Assembly: GCA_037439425.1 (NCBI GenBank)
Contig: JBBIWA010000011.1
Coordinates: 1-64,000 of the forward strand
Direction of reading: 5' to 3'
From: JBBIWA01 sp037439425
Lineage (GTDB): Bacteria > Acidobacteriota > Blastocatellia > RBC074
DNA: 64,000 nt
Shown here: positions 1 through 8,444 of the stretch, piece after piece
Layout of the letters: every line of letters begins with the position of its first letter
How positions within the stretch are numbered: position 1 is the stretch's first letter
The notes under the pieces: model-generated
Told to the model about the DNA's origin: nothing
Databases searched by the model: none
The model's input: the letters and a program-made list of their open reading frames with translations, nothing else
Made by a program: the position numbers and the translations under genes

Positions 1-506
1 TGCGTGTTGAAAATGAGGGGCACGGTCTGCTTTCGAGAGCCATTTGAATAAGGGCTTGAGCAGGGTCGTCCCTTCTTGAGGCGCGCTGATTGGGCAGAGG
101 GAGGCTCGTTTTGAAGGCGTAGCTGGTCACCAAGGTAGTCTCCTCATCACCTGAAACGATCTCCTGATGGTGCAGTCTGGCAAGCTTGACGCGCGCACTG
201 ATGATAGCAAGCTAATGGCGTTCTCGAATGGAATGGCGACTGCCAGCTGTTCCAATTGGGCACGAAGGGGCACCGGCGGTTGCCGAGGGGGTGGTGGACT
301 GCGGTGGCAGGTTGCGGTAGATTGAGAGACTGGCCCGAAAGTTACATCTGGAGTGAAAGCTTATGCAGGTTGGAGCAATTGCGCGAACAGATAAATCCAA
401 GCTGGCGCTGATTGAGGTTGTGGTTTTTACTCTCTTGCTCTTGAGTTACATCTGGGGATGGCAAGGGGCATTGCCCAGATCGCTGCCCCTCATCATCACC
501 CTCGGC
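1..506. repeat. Left copy of a 506-bp exact direct repeat
   Basis: Bases 1-506 are identical to 2100-2605 (offset 2099) as far as I can compare by eye. Identity stops where the left copy reads ctcggcactg and the right copy ctcggcttgc. The repeat may continue left of the window. It contains about 360 bp of upstream sequence plus the first 48 codons of a CPBP-like gene, so a promoter and a translation start were copied together. Confidence 0.95.
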
Positions 507-566
507 ACTGAACCTGCTTTTCTGCCGCCGCCTCAAGTGATTCCTTTTCAAACGAGTGAAGTGTAG
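363..566 (+). pseudogene. Truncated 5' copy of the CPBP-like membrane protein gene
   Basis: The frame starts at the duplicated ATG and encodes the same first 48 residues as the intact gene at 2462, including the first hydrophobic helix (about residues 15-33). It then switches to 19 unrelated residues (TEPAFLPPPQ...) and stops at 564-566. All of the region that should carry the active site is missing. The stop lies only 9 bp before the ATG of the TIR-like gene, so transcription and perhaps translation from the duplicated start region could feed into the following pair. I infer a remnant used as a leader rather than a functional protein. Confidence 0.8.
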
Positions 567-575
567 AATTACGAT

Positions 576-1064
576 ATGAGAGTTTTCCTGAGCTATGCGG
601 TTGGACACCTGGATGCCGCGATTGCAGCGCGCCTGCGTGCAGTGGCAGCGGCCTATGACATCTCAATTCTCTTGCCTGACCGCACCTCCACCACTTACAA
701 CGGACCTGCCGCTGACACACTCAGAAAAATTAAGCAAAGCGATGCCGTCATTGGTTTGTTGACCAAGACCGCACAGGTGGCGTCAGTCAACTTGGTCAAC
801 CTTGAACTCCAGGCTGCCGAGCAAGCGGGCAAGCCAATTATTGCGCTCGTAGAGCAGGGCGTTATGGTGCAAGGCGTGCCCGAGAGTCAGATTGTGTACT
901 TCAATCCTTTGATGCCTACAGCTCACGAATCTTCGCTGATGCAGGTGCTCGAACATATCCGCCAACAGCAACAGTGGAAGAAAGATTTAACCGCCCTTGG
1001 CTGGATAGCCGGTATTGCGCTGGGCTTGGTCGCACTCAACGAATTATTCAAAGATGAGAAATAA
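576..1064 (+). CDS. TIR-like domain protein with C-terminal membrane anchor
   Basis: The 162-residue protein begins MRVFLSYA, the first strand typical of TIR and related nucleotide-processing folds. It continues with a SDAVIGLLT strand and a VNLVNLELQAAEQAGKPII segment, in which Glu77 is in the place of the TIR/deoxyribosyltransferase catalytic glutamate. Residues about 138-156 form one hydrophobic helix followed by a charged tail, suggesting a C-terminal membrane anchor. The stop overlaps the start of the PIN gene (taATG), so the two are translationally coupled. TIR domains in bacteria often cleave NAD+ or make signalling nucleotides in anti-phage defence; assignment of that role here is inference. 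A SLOG- or NDT-like fold is the main alternative. No strong ribosome binding site is visible. Confidence 0.65.
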   Translation: MRVFLSYAVGHLDAAIAARLRAVAAAYDISILLPDRTSTTYNGPAADTLRKIKQSDAVIGLLTKTAQVASVNLVNLELQAAEQAGKPIIALVEQGVMVQGVPESQIVYFNPLMPTAHESSLMQVLEHIRQQQQWKKDLTALGWIAGIALGLVALNELFKDEK

Positions 1065-1591
1065 TGGCTCACTACGTCAAGCTCAAGCGTCGTGGCCTGC
1101 CACTAGCTGTTGCTGACAACACGTTGCTCACTCGATTAGTTCAGCTAGAAGTCGCACAGTTCTTGCCGCTCCTGTACAAGCACATTCTGATTCCGCCTGA
1201 AGTCAAACGGGAAGCCTACAAAGCGCCCCAGAAAGGTAAACGGCGCTTGAGAAGACTCTTTAACGAGATGGCCGGATTTTTTATGGACTGTATCGAAGCC
1301 GATGCACTGATCAAAAATTACTTACAGGCAGATTTAGATGCAGGCGAGGCTGCGGCTATCGCCCAGGCTGATTACACGAAGTCTCACGTGTTGATTGATG
1401 AAAACAAGGGATACAATCGCGCCAGGTTAATGCAGCTCACAGCCATGAGAACCACACGTCTTTTAGTTCTCCTAAAACAAGCGGGAGCAATCCCAGAGGT
1501 TAAGCCATATTACGAGAAGCTGGAAGAGACAGGCTTTTATCTCAAAGCAAGTGTACGCAAAAAATTACTTGCCGAAGTCAGAGAAGAATAA
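1064..1591 (+). CDS. PIN-domain protein (DUF3368-like)
   Basis: The 175-residue product has the layout of DUF3368-type PIN ribonucleases: a first strand ending in Asp18 (VADNT), Glu50 in IPPEVKREA, a D-x-GE block (Asp92, Glu95), and Asp112 in VLIDEN. It ends with the family-like pattern of a Gly-Ala-Ile-Pro turn and a TGFYLKASVRKKLL helix. Together these could supply the acidic metal-binding cluster of an RNase. The ATG overlaps the stop of the TIR-like gene. Most PIN toxins are paired with a small antitoxin; none is visible here, and the partner is the membrane-anchored TIR-like protein. The pairing suggests a two-gene effector or toxin unit, which is my inference. Confidence 0.7.
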   Translation: MAHYVKLKRRGLPLAVADNTLLTRLVQLEVAQFLPLLYKHILIPPEVKREAYKAPQKGKRRLRRLFNEMAGFFMDCIEADALIKNYLQADLDAGEAAAIAQADYTKSHVLIDENKGYNRARLMQLTAMRTTRLLVLLKQAGAIPEVKPYYEKLEETGFYLKASVRKKLLAEVREE

Positions 1592-2099
1592 AGCGTTCAG
1601 TCTCGCTAGGCCACGACGCGGACCGTAAGCAGCGGCACCGCGATGCTCTTGATCGTGGTCGTCTCCAAGAGGGTGGATGCCGGCCTTGAAAGACCGGCCT
1701 AAATTGCCGCTCCGCGGCCGCAGCGGTGACCTCTGAAGATCCTATCCCATTACTCCCCTGTTCATCACTCAAGGAGGGTATAGCTACGCGGCTGAGCAGT
1801 TACTTTTGGTATGTCTCCGTTGCTGCTGTCGCACGCGTGCGCGGGCTCGCTCGATTGGGTGATTGCTCGCTGCTGGGGCTCTATGCTCTCGCCCGCCTGC
1901 GCGGGCTAAAAAAAGAACCCAACCGCTCACAGCAAGCTGTCGCCCGCTTGGCAAATCCGCAATCCGCAATTCGCAAGTCACCCCAGGCTATATGCTGTGG
2001 CCAACGTGCGCAGGCTGACGGACCTCCTTGTCTTGATACAGGTTCATCATAAGCAATCAAATTCTCCCGACCTGAGCGGTTACGGAAAGATCTTGTGAG
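1592..2099. other. Intergenic stretch with GC hairpins, no gene seen
   Basis: About 500 bp lie between the PIN gene and the right direct repeat. A perfect 6-bp hairpin (gcccgc-ctgc-gcgggc, 1891-1906) and the similar GC-rich word gcgcgggctcgc near 1840 suggest intergenic repeat debris. The short open frames here have no recognisable protein character. Confidence 0.5.
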
Positions 2100-2605
2100 T
2101 GCGTGTTGAAAATGAGGGGCACGGTCTGCTTTCGAGAGCCATTTGAATAAGGGCTTGAGCAGGGTCGTCCCTTCTTGAGGCGCGCTGATTGGGCAGAGGG
2201 AGGCTCGTTTTGAAGGCGTAGCTGGTCACCAAGGTAGTCTCCTCATCACCTGAAACGATCTCCTGATGGTGCAGTCTGGCAAGCTTGACGCGCGCACTGA
2301 TGATAGCAAGCTAATGGCGTTCTCGAATGGAATGGCGACTGCCAGCTGTTCCAATTGGGCACGAAGGGGCACCGGCGGTTGCCGAGGGGGTGGTGGACTG
2401 CGGTGGCAGGTTGCGGTAGATTGAGAGACTGGCCCGAAAGTTACATCTGGAGTGAAAGCTTATGCAGGTTGGAGCAATTGCGCGAACAGATAAATCCAAG
2501 CTGGCGCTGATTGAGGTTGTGGTTTTTACTCTCTTGCTCTTGAGTTACATCTGGGGATGGCAAGGGGCATTGCCCAGATCGCTGCCCCTCATCATCACCC
2601 TCGGC
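2100..2605. repeat. Right copy of the 506-bp exact direct repeat
   Basis: This is the partner of 1-506. Here the repeated 5' gene end runs on into an intact CPBP-like reading frame, so the right copy is probably the original locus and the left copy the duplicate. Perfect identity implies a recent event, gene conversion, or an assembly artefact. Confidence 0.95.
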
Positions 2606-3121
2606 TTGCTGCTGATCACGATCTCAAATTTCATCCTCCATCGCGACCGCGCTAGAGACCTGGGGTTGCGAGTAGACAACCTAGCCGCCTCGCTGAAGGA
2701 AGTTGGAGCCGTGACCATTGTGATCGGGATCTTGCTCCTCAGCAGTGGCTGGATGTTGGGCACATTGAGGCCGGTCAGCAACTGGACTTTAGGGCGGCTG
2801 CCGTGGTTACTCTTCTGGGCTTTCGTCCAGCAGTATGCCTTGCAGAGTTTTGTCCAGACGCGGTTGCGCGAAGTGCTGCGGAGCGATGGGCGAGCTTCCA
2901 TCGCAGCGGCCAGCCTCTTTGCGTTGCTGCATTTGCCGAATCCGCTGTTGACAGTAGCGACGCTGATGATGGGTTATCTCTGGTGCCGGTTATTTCAGCG
3001 TCACCCGAATCTCTTCACCTTGATGTGCTCGCATACTATACTGGCCGTCATCATGTCTCACAGCTTTTCGCGGAGCTTGACGCATGGCATGAAGGTCGGT
3101 CCGGGATACTTCAATTTCTAG
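2462..3121 (+). CDS. CPBP-like intramembrane protein with altered active site
   Basis: The 219-residue protein has six or so hydrophobic segments and resembles the CPBP (Abi/CAAX) family of glutamic intramembrane proteases. The FxxxH-type motif (FALLHLPN, His157) and the final N...H block (Asn183, His191) are present. The usual EExxxR motif reads QQYALQ (residues 123-128), replacing both glutamates and the arginine. It may therefore be a non-proteolytic relative or a separate subfamily. CPBP proteins process prenylated or secreted peptides and some act in immunity; no substrate is evident here. The first 48 codons and the upstream region are duplicated at 1-506. A 46-bp gap separates it from the GMC oxidoreductase gene. 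Confidence 0.65.
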   Translation: MQVGAIARTDKSKLALIEVVVFTLLLLSYIWGWQGALPRSLPLIITLGLLLITISNFILHRDRARDLGLRVDNLAASLKEVGAVTIVIGILLLSSGWMLGTLRPVSNWTLGRLPWLLFWAFVQQYALQSFVQTRLREVLRSDGRASIAAASLFALLHLPNPLLTVATLMMGYLWCRLFQRHPNLFTLMCSHTILAVIMSHSFSRSLTHGMKVGPGYFNF

Positions 3122-3167
3122 CGGGCCGCAGTCAGACTAGGTCATCAACCGAGGATAATGAAACGCT

Positions 3168-4865
3168 ATGGCAAAAAACACAGTCTACGATGCAATCGTA
3201 GTGGGTTCTGGTGCGACTGGCGGCTGGGCCGCCAAGATGCTGACCGAACGTGGAATGAAAGTGTTGGTGCTGGAAGCAGGTCGCCAGCTGGATTCGAAGA
3301 AGGATTTTCGCGAGCACACTTGGCCGTATGAGTTGAAGTATCGCGGTCTCGCCCCCGGGTCGGTTTATGCCCCGCGCCAGCCGATTCAATCGAGATGCTA
3401 CGCGGCCAATGAATACGGGTATCATCTCTTCGTTGACGATATTGATAATCCTTACACCACGCCTGATGACAAACCCTTCTGGTGGATTCGCTCGCGCCAG
3501 GTGGGCGGGCGGACCATCGTCTGGGGGCGCCAGTCGTATCGCTTTTCGGATTACGAATTCAAGGCCGCCAGCCGCGATGGATTTGGTGAGGATTGGCCGA
3601 TCAGCTACCGAGACCTGGAACCCTACTACGATCTGGTCGAGGAGTTCGTTGGCATCAGCGGTTCTTACGAGGGACTGCCGCAACTACCCGACAGCAAATT
3701 TTTGCCGCCGATGGCGATGACGTGTGGCGAGCGTTTGCTCAAGAAAGCAGTCGAGAGCCGGTTCCCAGAGCGTAAGGTGATTATCGGGCGCGCTGCGATC
3801 TTGACCAAATCGCATCAAGGCCGTGCTGCCTGCCACTGGTGTGGCCATTGCGACCGCGGCTGTTCGACTTACTCTTACTTCAGCAGCCCTGGCTCAACGT
3901 TGCCTGCGGCGGCCAAAACGGGCCGGATGGTGTTGCGGCCAAACGCCATCGTCCGCGAAGTGATCATAGACTCAAACACCGGCAAGGCCAAAGGCGTGCG
4001 CGTGATTGATCAGCTCACCCGGCGAGATTACGAAGAGTACGGCAAAGTGATCGTGCTGTGCGCTTCGACGCTTGAATCCACACGCATCCTCTTGAACTCG
4101 AAGTCACGCCAATATCCGAATGGATTGGGCAATTCCTCAGGCGTGCTCGGCCACTACTTGATGGACCACATCTATCAGATCAGCGCTGGCGGCATTGTCC
4201 CACTGCTGCGCAATCAGGAGTATGATTTTTCCGATGGGCGGGCCAATGGCATATACGTGCCGAAGTTCCGCAACGTATGGGACAAACATCCGCGTTTCAT
4301 TCGCGGCTATGGGATGCAGGGTGGCTGCCAGATGGGGATGAGCTTCAATCACGCAAAGACGACGCCGGGCTTTGGCGCGGAGTTCAAGAAGCTGGTGCGC
4401 GAGGCCAAGCGCGAAGTCCCCTTCTGGCTCGGCGCGTGGGGTGAGATGCTGCCGCGCTTTGAAAATCACGTGCGGATTGATCCGCACAAAGTGGATGCCT
4501 GGGGCATCCCCGTCTTGCACATTGACTGCCAGCATTCGGACAACGAGCTGGAGATGGCAAAAGACGCGCTCGAAACGATCAAAGAGATGGTCACCGCAGC
4601 AGGTTTTGAGATCCTCTACACCAACGACAGACTGGCCCCGCCGGGCTTCTGCATTCACGAGGCCGGCACAGCGCGCATGGGCAACGATCCCAAGACTTCG
4701 TTTTTGAATAAGTGGAATCAATCGTGGGACATCAAGAACCTGTTTGTCACCGATGGGGCCTGTTTCACTTCGATCGGGTGCCAGAATCCGACGCTGACGA
4801 TGATGGCGATCACGGCACGAGCGTGTGATTATCTTGTCGAAGAATACAAACGAGGGAATCTGTGA
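3168..4865 (+). CDS. GMC-family flavin oxidoreductase
   Basis: The 565-residue protein starts with an FAD-binding Rossmann motif ([15 protein letters not shown], about residues 11-25, followed by the VLVLEAG acidic strand). It ends with the GMC C-terminal block: HEAGTARMG, then [10 protein letters not shown] and NPTLTMMAI. This resembles the glucose/gluconate/choline dehydrogenase group that oxidises sugars or alcohols. A cysteine-rich segment around residue 225 ([11 protein letters not shown]) is unusual for classical GMC enzymes and might bind a metal or form disulphides. No Tat or Sec signal is visible at the N-terminus, and no gluconate dehydrogenase subunit 3 or cytochrome partner is adjacent. 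The substrate is unknown. Confidence 0.85.
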   Translation: MAKNTVYDAIVVGSGATGGWAAKMLTERGMKVLVLEAGRQLDSKKDFREHTWPYELKYRGLAPGSVYAPRQPIQSRCYAANEYGYHLFVDDIDNPYTTPDDKPFWWIRSRQVGGRTIVWGRQSYRFSDYEFKAASRDGFGEDWPISYRDLEPYYDLVEEFVGISGSYEGLPQLPDSKFLPPMAMTCGERLLKKAVESRFPERKVIIGRAAILTKSHQGRAACHWCGHCDRGCSTYSYFSSPGSTLPAAAKTGRMVLRPNAIVREVIIDSNTGKAKGVRVIDQLTRRDYEEYGKVIVLCASTLESTRILLNSKSRQYPNGLGNSSGVLGHYLMDHIYQISAGGIVPLLRNQEYDFSDGRANGIYVPKFRNVWDKHPRFIRGYGMQGGCQMGMSFNHAKTTPGFGAEFKKLVREAKREVPFWLGAWGEMLPRFENHVRIDPHKVDAWGIPVLHIDCQHSDNELEMAKDALETIKEMVTAAGFEILYTNDRLAPPGFCIHEAGTARMGNDPKTSFLNKWNQSWDIKNLFVTDGACFTSIGCQNPTLTMMAITARACDYLVEEYKRGNL

Positions 4866-5193
4866 GAGGGACTCCCTTAAAGGCAGTCACTCTGGCACGG
4901 GTAAAATAGGCGGGGCGGTTATTTGTGACGATGCGTCCGAATCTAGAACTGGAAGCATACGCCAAAGCAACCAATCTGCCAGTGACAGCCGAGATGCTGC
5001 GCCAGACTGAAAAAGAAGGTGCGCCAAAGTAAGGCGAAGCTCCACCGCCATTGCTGCGATTATGGTGCCAAGGGAGAAGGGGGGGGCTGATTGCTTCGAT
5101 TGGCGCTCAATATATTTTGGGGTGGCGCGCCGCGGCTTAATTACGGTATTTTTATCTCCCTCGTTTGCCCCGCCGAGCGCGAGTTCTCCAACA
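4866..5193. other. Intergenic gap after the GMC gene
   Basis: About 330 bp without a convincing gene. A frame continuing upstream from the next CDS starts at 5062, but its first 44 codons look non-coding and lack hydrophobic signal character, so I start that gene at 5194. Confidence 0.5.
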
Positions 5194-5877
5194 ATGAAGA
5201 AGAAGCTGGTTCTGATTGGCCTGATCATTATTCTGCTGCTGGTGAGCGGGTTTCTGGGACATACCTATTGGCTCTCGGCCAGGCCGGAATATGCGCTGTG
5301 GCAAGTCGGAAGGTCCATGAAGAAACGAGACCTTCGGCTCTTCCGCAAATACGTCGAGCTGGATGCGATCATCGAGCAAGCGGTTGATGATGTGGTACGC
5401 TTTGCGGCGGCGCAGGCTGCGGCTGAGCGGCTCTCGCAACCTGCAAGTGCGTCTGCCCCTCCCACGCAGCAAGCCTCACCCATTACCAGAGAACTGTTGA
5501 TCCGCACGCTCAGGGATCAGATCAAAGAGTATGTGCGCTCAGGGAAGGTAGAACAGACACCAGCTTTGCCTTTTGAAGAGGCTGCTGGGAGCAAGTTGCT
5601 CGCCGTTATTCTGCCGCTTCAATCACGCCTGGGCCAGCTCTGTCAGAACTTCGAGCACGTCAAGATCAAGGGGAAGAGTGCCAGCGTGGGAGTGATGCTT
5701 TTCGATCAGGAGATTGGTGAAGAATTTCTGGTCGAGTTAAAGCTCCAAAGAGAGAGAGGCAATTACTGGCAGCTTGTGGCCATTGCAAATGGCTTCGAGT
5801 TGCTCCAGCGGATTGATAAGTACCGAAAGATAGAGTGGGGGCCGTTCAAACAAGCTGCCAGCGCAGGTATCAACTGA
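5194..5877 (+). CDS. Membrane-anchored protein, DUF2939-like
   Basis: The 227-residue product begins with two or three lysines and one long hydrophobic helix (LVLIGLIIILLLVSGFLG), a signal anchor. The following ARPEYALWQVGRSMKKRD...FRKYVELDAI segment matches the pattern of DUF2939 proteins, where a short periplasmic domain follows a single helix. The rest is soluble, with an Ala/Gln/Pro-rich linker about residues 70-95. The start at ATG 5194 is chosen because the lysines and hydrophobic helix follow it directly. The function of the family is unknown and the neighbours do not help. Confidence 0.65.
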   Translation: MKKKLVLIGLIIILLLVSGFLGHTYWLSARPEYALWQVGRSMKKRDLRLFRKYVELDAIIEQAVDDVVRFAAAQAAAERLSQPASASAPPTQQASPITRELLIRTLRDQIKEYVRSGKVEQTPALPFEEAAGSKLLAVILPLQSRLGQLCQNFEHVKIKGKSASVGVMLFDQEIGEEFLVELKLQRERGNYWQLVAIANGFELLQRIDKYRKIEWGPFKQAASAGIN

Positions 5878-5931
5878 CACTCTGGACAGGCACTTGAAAG
5901 TTTTTTGCCGAGATGCTTAAATCTTAGCTCT

Positions 5932-6354
5932 ATGCGGGCAGCCAAAGTCATCAGCGCAGCGTTTCTCATCCTTCAGGCAGTAGCCTCACCTGGCCTCTGT
6001 CAGCAACTATGTTGTGTTCTGAGCCAGGACTCAGCTCTGCCACCTGAAGCGGTAAGTGCCTTGAGCCACTGTGCGAAGAAAGAGACGCCACAAGCTGAGG
6101 TCCGCCCGGTACACCACTGCAAAGTAGCTCAAGAACAACTGCTCTTGAGCTGCTCCTGCCAGGTTAGAACCAGCGAAAGTCAACTCACCACGCTGCGGCA
6201 GGGAGAGAAGTTGACTGCTGCTGGCCAAGCTTTGACAGACAACCTGGCGAAATTATATCGGCTCTCTGCTAGAGAACTTCACGCTCCAACCACGCGATAC
6301 AGGCCTATCCACTCGCCTCCAAGAGCCGGCTTCCGCCTCAACCTCAGAATTTAA
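5932..6354 (+). CDS. Small secreted Cys/His-containing protein beside copper genes
   Basis: From ATG 5932 the 140-residue protein has a signal peptide (about residues 1-23) and then a run of cysteines and histidines (QQLCCVL, SHCAKKE, HHCKVAQ, LSCSCQV) within about 60 residues. The C-terminal part is basic and low in cysteine. It sits directly upstream of the TolC-family gene in the copper-handling group, so a periplasmic metal-binding or sensing role is plausible. I do not recognise a named family. An earlier in-frame ATG at 5905 would push the signal peptide inward and is less likely. Confidence 0.5.
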   Translation: MRAAKVISAAFLILQAVASPGLCQQLCCVLSQDSALPPEAVSALSHCAKKETPQAEVRPVHHCKVAQEQLLLSCSCQVRTSESQLTTLRQGEKLTAAGQALTDNLAKLYRLSARELHAPTTRYRPIHSPPRAGFRLNLRI

Positions 6355-6511
6355 TCCTCTGCTCCTACTTCGGCCGTTACCTGCTGCCCCCAGGAAGGGG
6401 GTGGGCGGCTTGGTAATTGTGTGTTTGGAAGCGATTGTGCAGGCAGTCGTGCTAGCTGAGCCTGTATGATTGCTCTAGATGATGGCGTCTCAGAAGAGGA
6501 GTGGATCATTG

Positions 6512-8101
6512 ATGATCAGGAAACTCAAAAGCATAACCGTTGGCCTTTTTGCCGGGCTAGTGGCTATCGTGTGGGTCGCGGGCTTCGGACCAACTGCGGC
6601 TGCTCACGAAGGGCACAAACCTCGCCACGCGCCAGCCAGCGCCAAGAGACTGATGGGCGAGCATCCATCGGCGACAGAGCACAAGCACGAGGCTATCGGA
6701 TCTGAACAACCCTATCAGCACCGTGACCATCAGCCACTGGCACAGCAAGGGCCAGCAAAGCCAGAGCCAGATGCTTCGCAGCCACAGCATCAACATCATC
6801 GGCCGGAGGCTTCGCCGAAGTCTCCATCTGAGGCGAGCCAGCGCCAGTCTGCGGAGCCAACGCTCCGGCTGGAAGACCTGGAGCGGATGGCGTTGCAGAA
6901 CAATCCGACACTGGCTCAAGCTGAAGCTGCCATTCGCGCAGCAGAAGGCCGTCGCCTACAGGCAGGCCTCTATCCCAATCCGATCATCGGCTATGACGGC
7001 GACGAATTCAGTTTTCGTTCTTTCGGCAACAAAAGCGAGCATTTTTTCTTCATCGAGCAAACCATCGTTACCGCTGGCAAGCTGAAGAAGAGCCGCGAGA
7101 TTGCTGCGCAGGAGAAAGTGCAAGCCGAAGCTGAGGCTGAGGCTCAAAAGCAGCGCGTGCTCAATGCTGTGCGGTTGCTCTACTACGAAGCGCTCGGCGC
7201 GCAGCAGCTGGTCGATCTGCGCCGGCAGTTATCAAAGATTGCGACTGAAGCAGTCAGCATCTCCGCCGAGCTTTACAACGTTGGGCAGGCTGATCGGCCT
7301 GACGTGCTCGAGTCCGAAGTTGAAGCACAGCGCGGGGAAATCGAACTGATCAGGGCCGAAAATAATCTGGCGCGTATCTGGCAGCTTCTGGCCGCTGTGG
7401 TCGGCGATCCATCGCTTAAACCGGCCCGTCTGGAGGGCAATCTGGAAGCGGAGGTCCCAAGGCTGAATATGGAGGCAGCTCTGGCCAGATTGCTTAGCGA
7501 GAGCCCTGAAATCAAGAGCGCGCAAGCAGCCCTCGCGCGCGCGCGCGCCGAGCTGGTGCGCGCGAAAGCTGAACCTAAACCAGACCTCTTTGTACGCGGC
7601 GGCATCGGCTACAGCACTGAGCCGATAGAATTGATAGGCAAGAAGACGGGGCCGGAGGCGCGCATCGAAATCGGAGTGCGATTGCCACTCTTCAATCGCA
7701 ATCAGGGCAACATCGCCGCAGCGGAAGCGGAGATATGGCGCGCTGAGCGGGAAGTCGAGCGCTTAGAGCTGGCATTACGCGCGCGGCTGGCTGCGGCTTT
7801 CAACCGCTACTACGATGCGTGGCAAGTGGTCGAGCGCTACCAACAACGTGTTTTGCCGCGCGCGCAGAGAGCATATGAACTTTATCTGACTAGCTTCCGG
7901 CAGATGGCAGCTTCGTATCCACAAGTGCTGATCGCGCAGCGAACGCTCTTTCAGGTGCGCACTGATTACGTCGCCTCGCTCGTAGAGCTCTGGCAGAGCG
8001 TGACTGAGATTCGCGGAATGCTGCTGGCTGGAGGATTGAATGCGCCGGGCGCAGTCGCTGGCAGTATGGAGACCAGAGTCCAAAGCAGGGGGGGGCACTG
8101 A
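6512..8101 (+). CDS. TolC-family outer-membrane efflux protein with His-rich head
   Basis: The 529-residue protein (start at ATG 6512, agagga 11 bp upstream) has a signal peptide and then a His-rich segment (AHEGHKPRHAPASA, TEHKHEA, QHQHHRPEA) of about 90 residues. After this come two outer-membrane efflux protein repeats with long alanine- and glutamate-rich helices. TolC/CusC proteins form the outer-membrane duct of tripartite heavy-metal or drug pumps. The inner-membrane pump and adaptor genes are not in this window. The head is likely periplasmic and metal-binding, and it resembles both ends of the cytochrome c encoded at 10527. Two further in-frame ATGs (6479, 6482) lie upstream but lack the signal peptide context. 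Confidence 0.85.
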   Translation: MIRKLKSITVGLFAGLVAIVWVAGFGPTAAAHEGHKPRHAPASAKRLMGEHPSATEHKHEAIGSEQPYQHRDHQPLAQQGPAKPEPDASQPQHQHHRPEASPKSPSEASQRQSAEPTLRLEDLERMALQNNPTLAQAEAAIRAAEGRRLQAGLYPNPIIGYDGDEFSFRSFGNKSEHFFFIEQTIVTAGKLKKSREIAAQEKVQAEAEAEAQKQRVLNAVRLLYYEALGAQQLVDLRRQLSKIATEAVSISAELYNVGQADRPDVLESEVEAQRGEIELIRAENNLARIWQLLAAVVGDPSLKPARLEGNLEAEVPRLNMEAALARLLSESPEIKSAQAALARARAELVRAKAEPKPDLFVRGGIGYSTEPIELIGKKTGPEARIEIGVRLPLFNRNQGNIAAAEAEIWRAEREVERLELALRARLAAAFNRYYDAWQVVERYQQRVLPRAQRAYELYLTSFRQMAASYPQVLIAQRTLFQVRTDYVASLVELWQSVTEIRGMLLAGGLNAPGAVAGSMETRVQSRGGH

Positions 8102-8105
8102 GGCA

Positions 8106-8405
8106 ATGAGCAAAGCAGGCCACCACTACATTCCGGCTCTCAAGTATGACTACTTGAGTTCGCTTTACGACCCGGTAATCCGGTTGACTGCGCGCGACGC
8201 AATTTCCAAACGTCATTTGATGAGCCAAGCGCGGATCGAGCCCACGGCAGCGAGTCCTCAGATTTGGGGTGTGGGACAGCGACGCTTACTTTGCTTGTCA
8301 AGCATCTGCATTCAGAAGCGGAAGTGACGGAAATAGCGATCCGAAGATCCTGGAGATGAGGCGCGCCAAAATTGCCGGAGAAGGTTTGAGCGGAAGCGTT
8401 GTCAG
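8106..8405 (+). pseudogene. Decayed class I SAM-dependent methyltransferase
   Basis: The frame opens MSKAGHHYIPALKYDYLSSL...YDPVIRLTARDA, typical of the N-terminus of UbiE-like methyltransferases. It then loses frame before the SAM site: the expected DLGCGTATLTLLVKHLHSEAEV appears in a second frame (about 8259-8325), and GNSDPKILEMRRAKIAGEG in a third (about 8328-8390). Nothing homologous continues after about 8405, so the gene has two frameshifts and has lost its 3' half. It lies 4 bp after the TolC gene, in the same orientation, and was probably part of the same operon. Confidence 0.75.
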
Positions 8406-8444
8406 AGTTAAGAAGAGGACAAGACCCTCGTAAGGAGTAGAACT

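Noticed and set aside
1886..1915. Hairpin followed by a run of A as a terminator
   Set aside because: The run is on the wrong side for either direction: a T-run would have to follow the stem on the transcribed strand.
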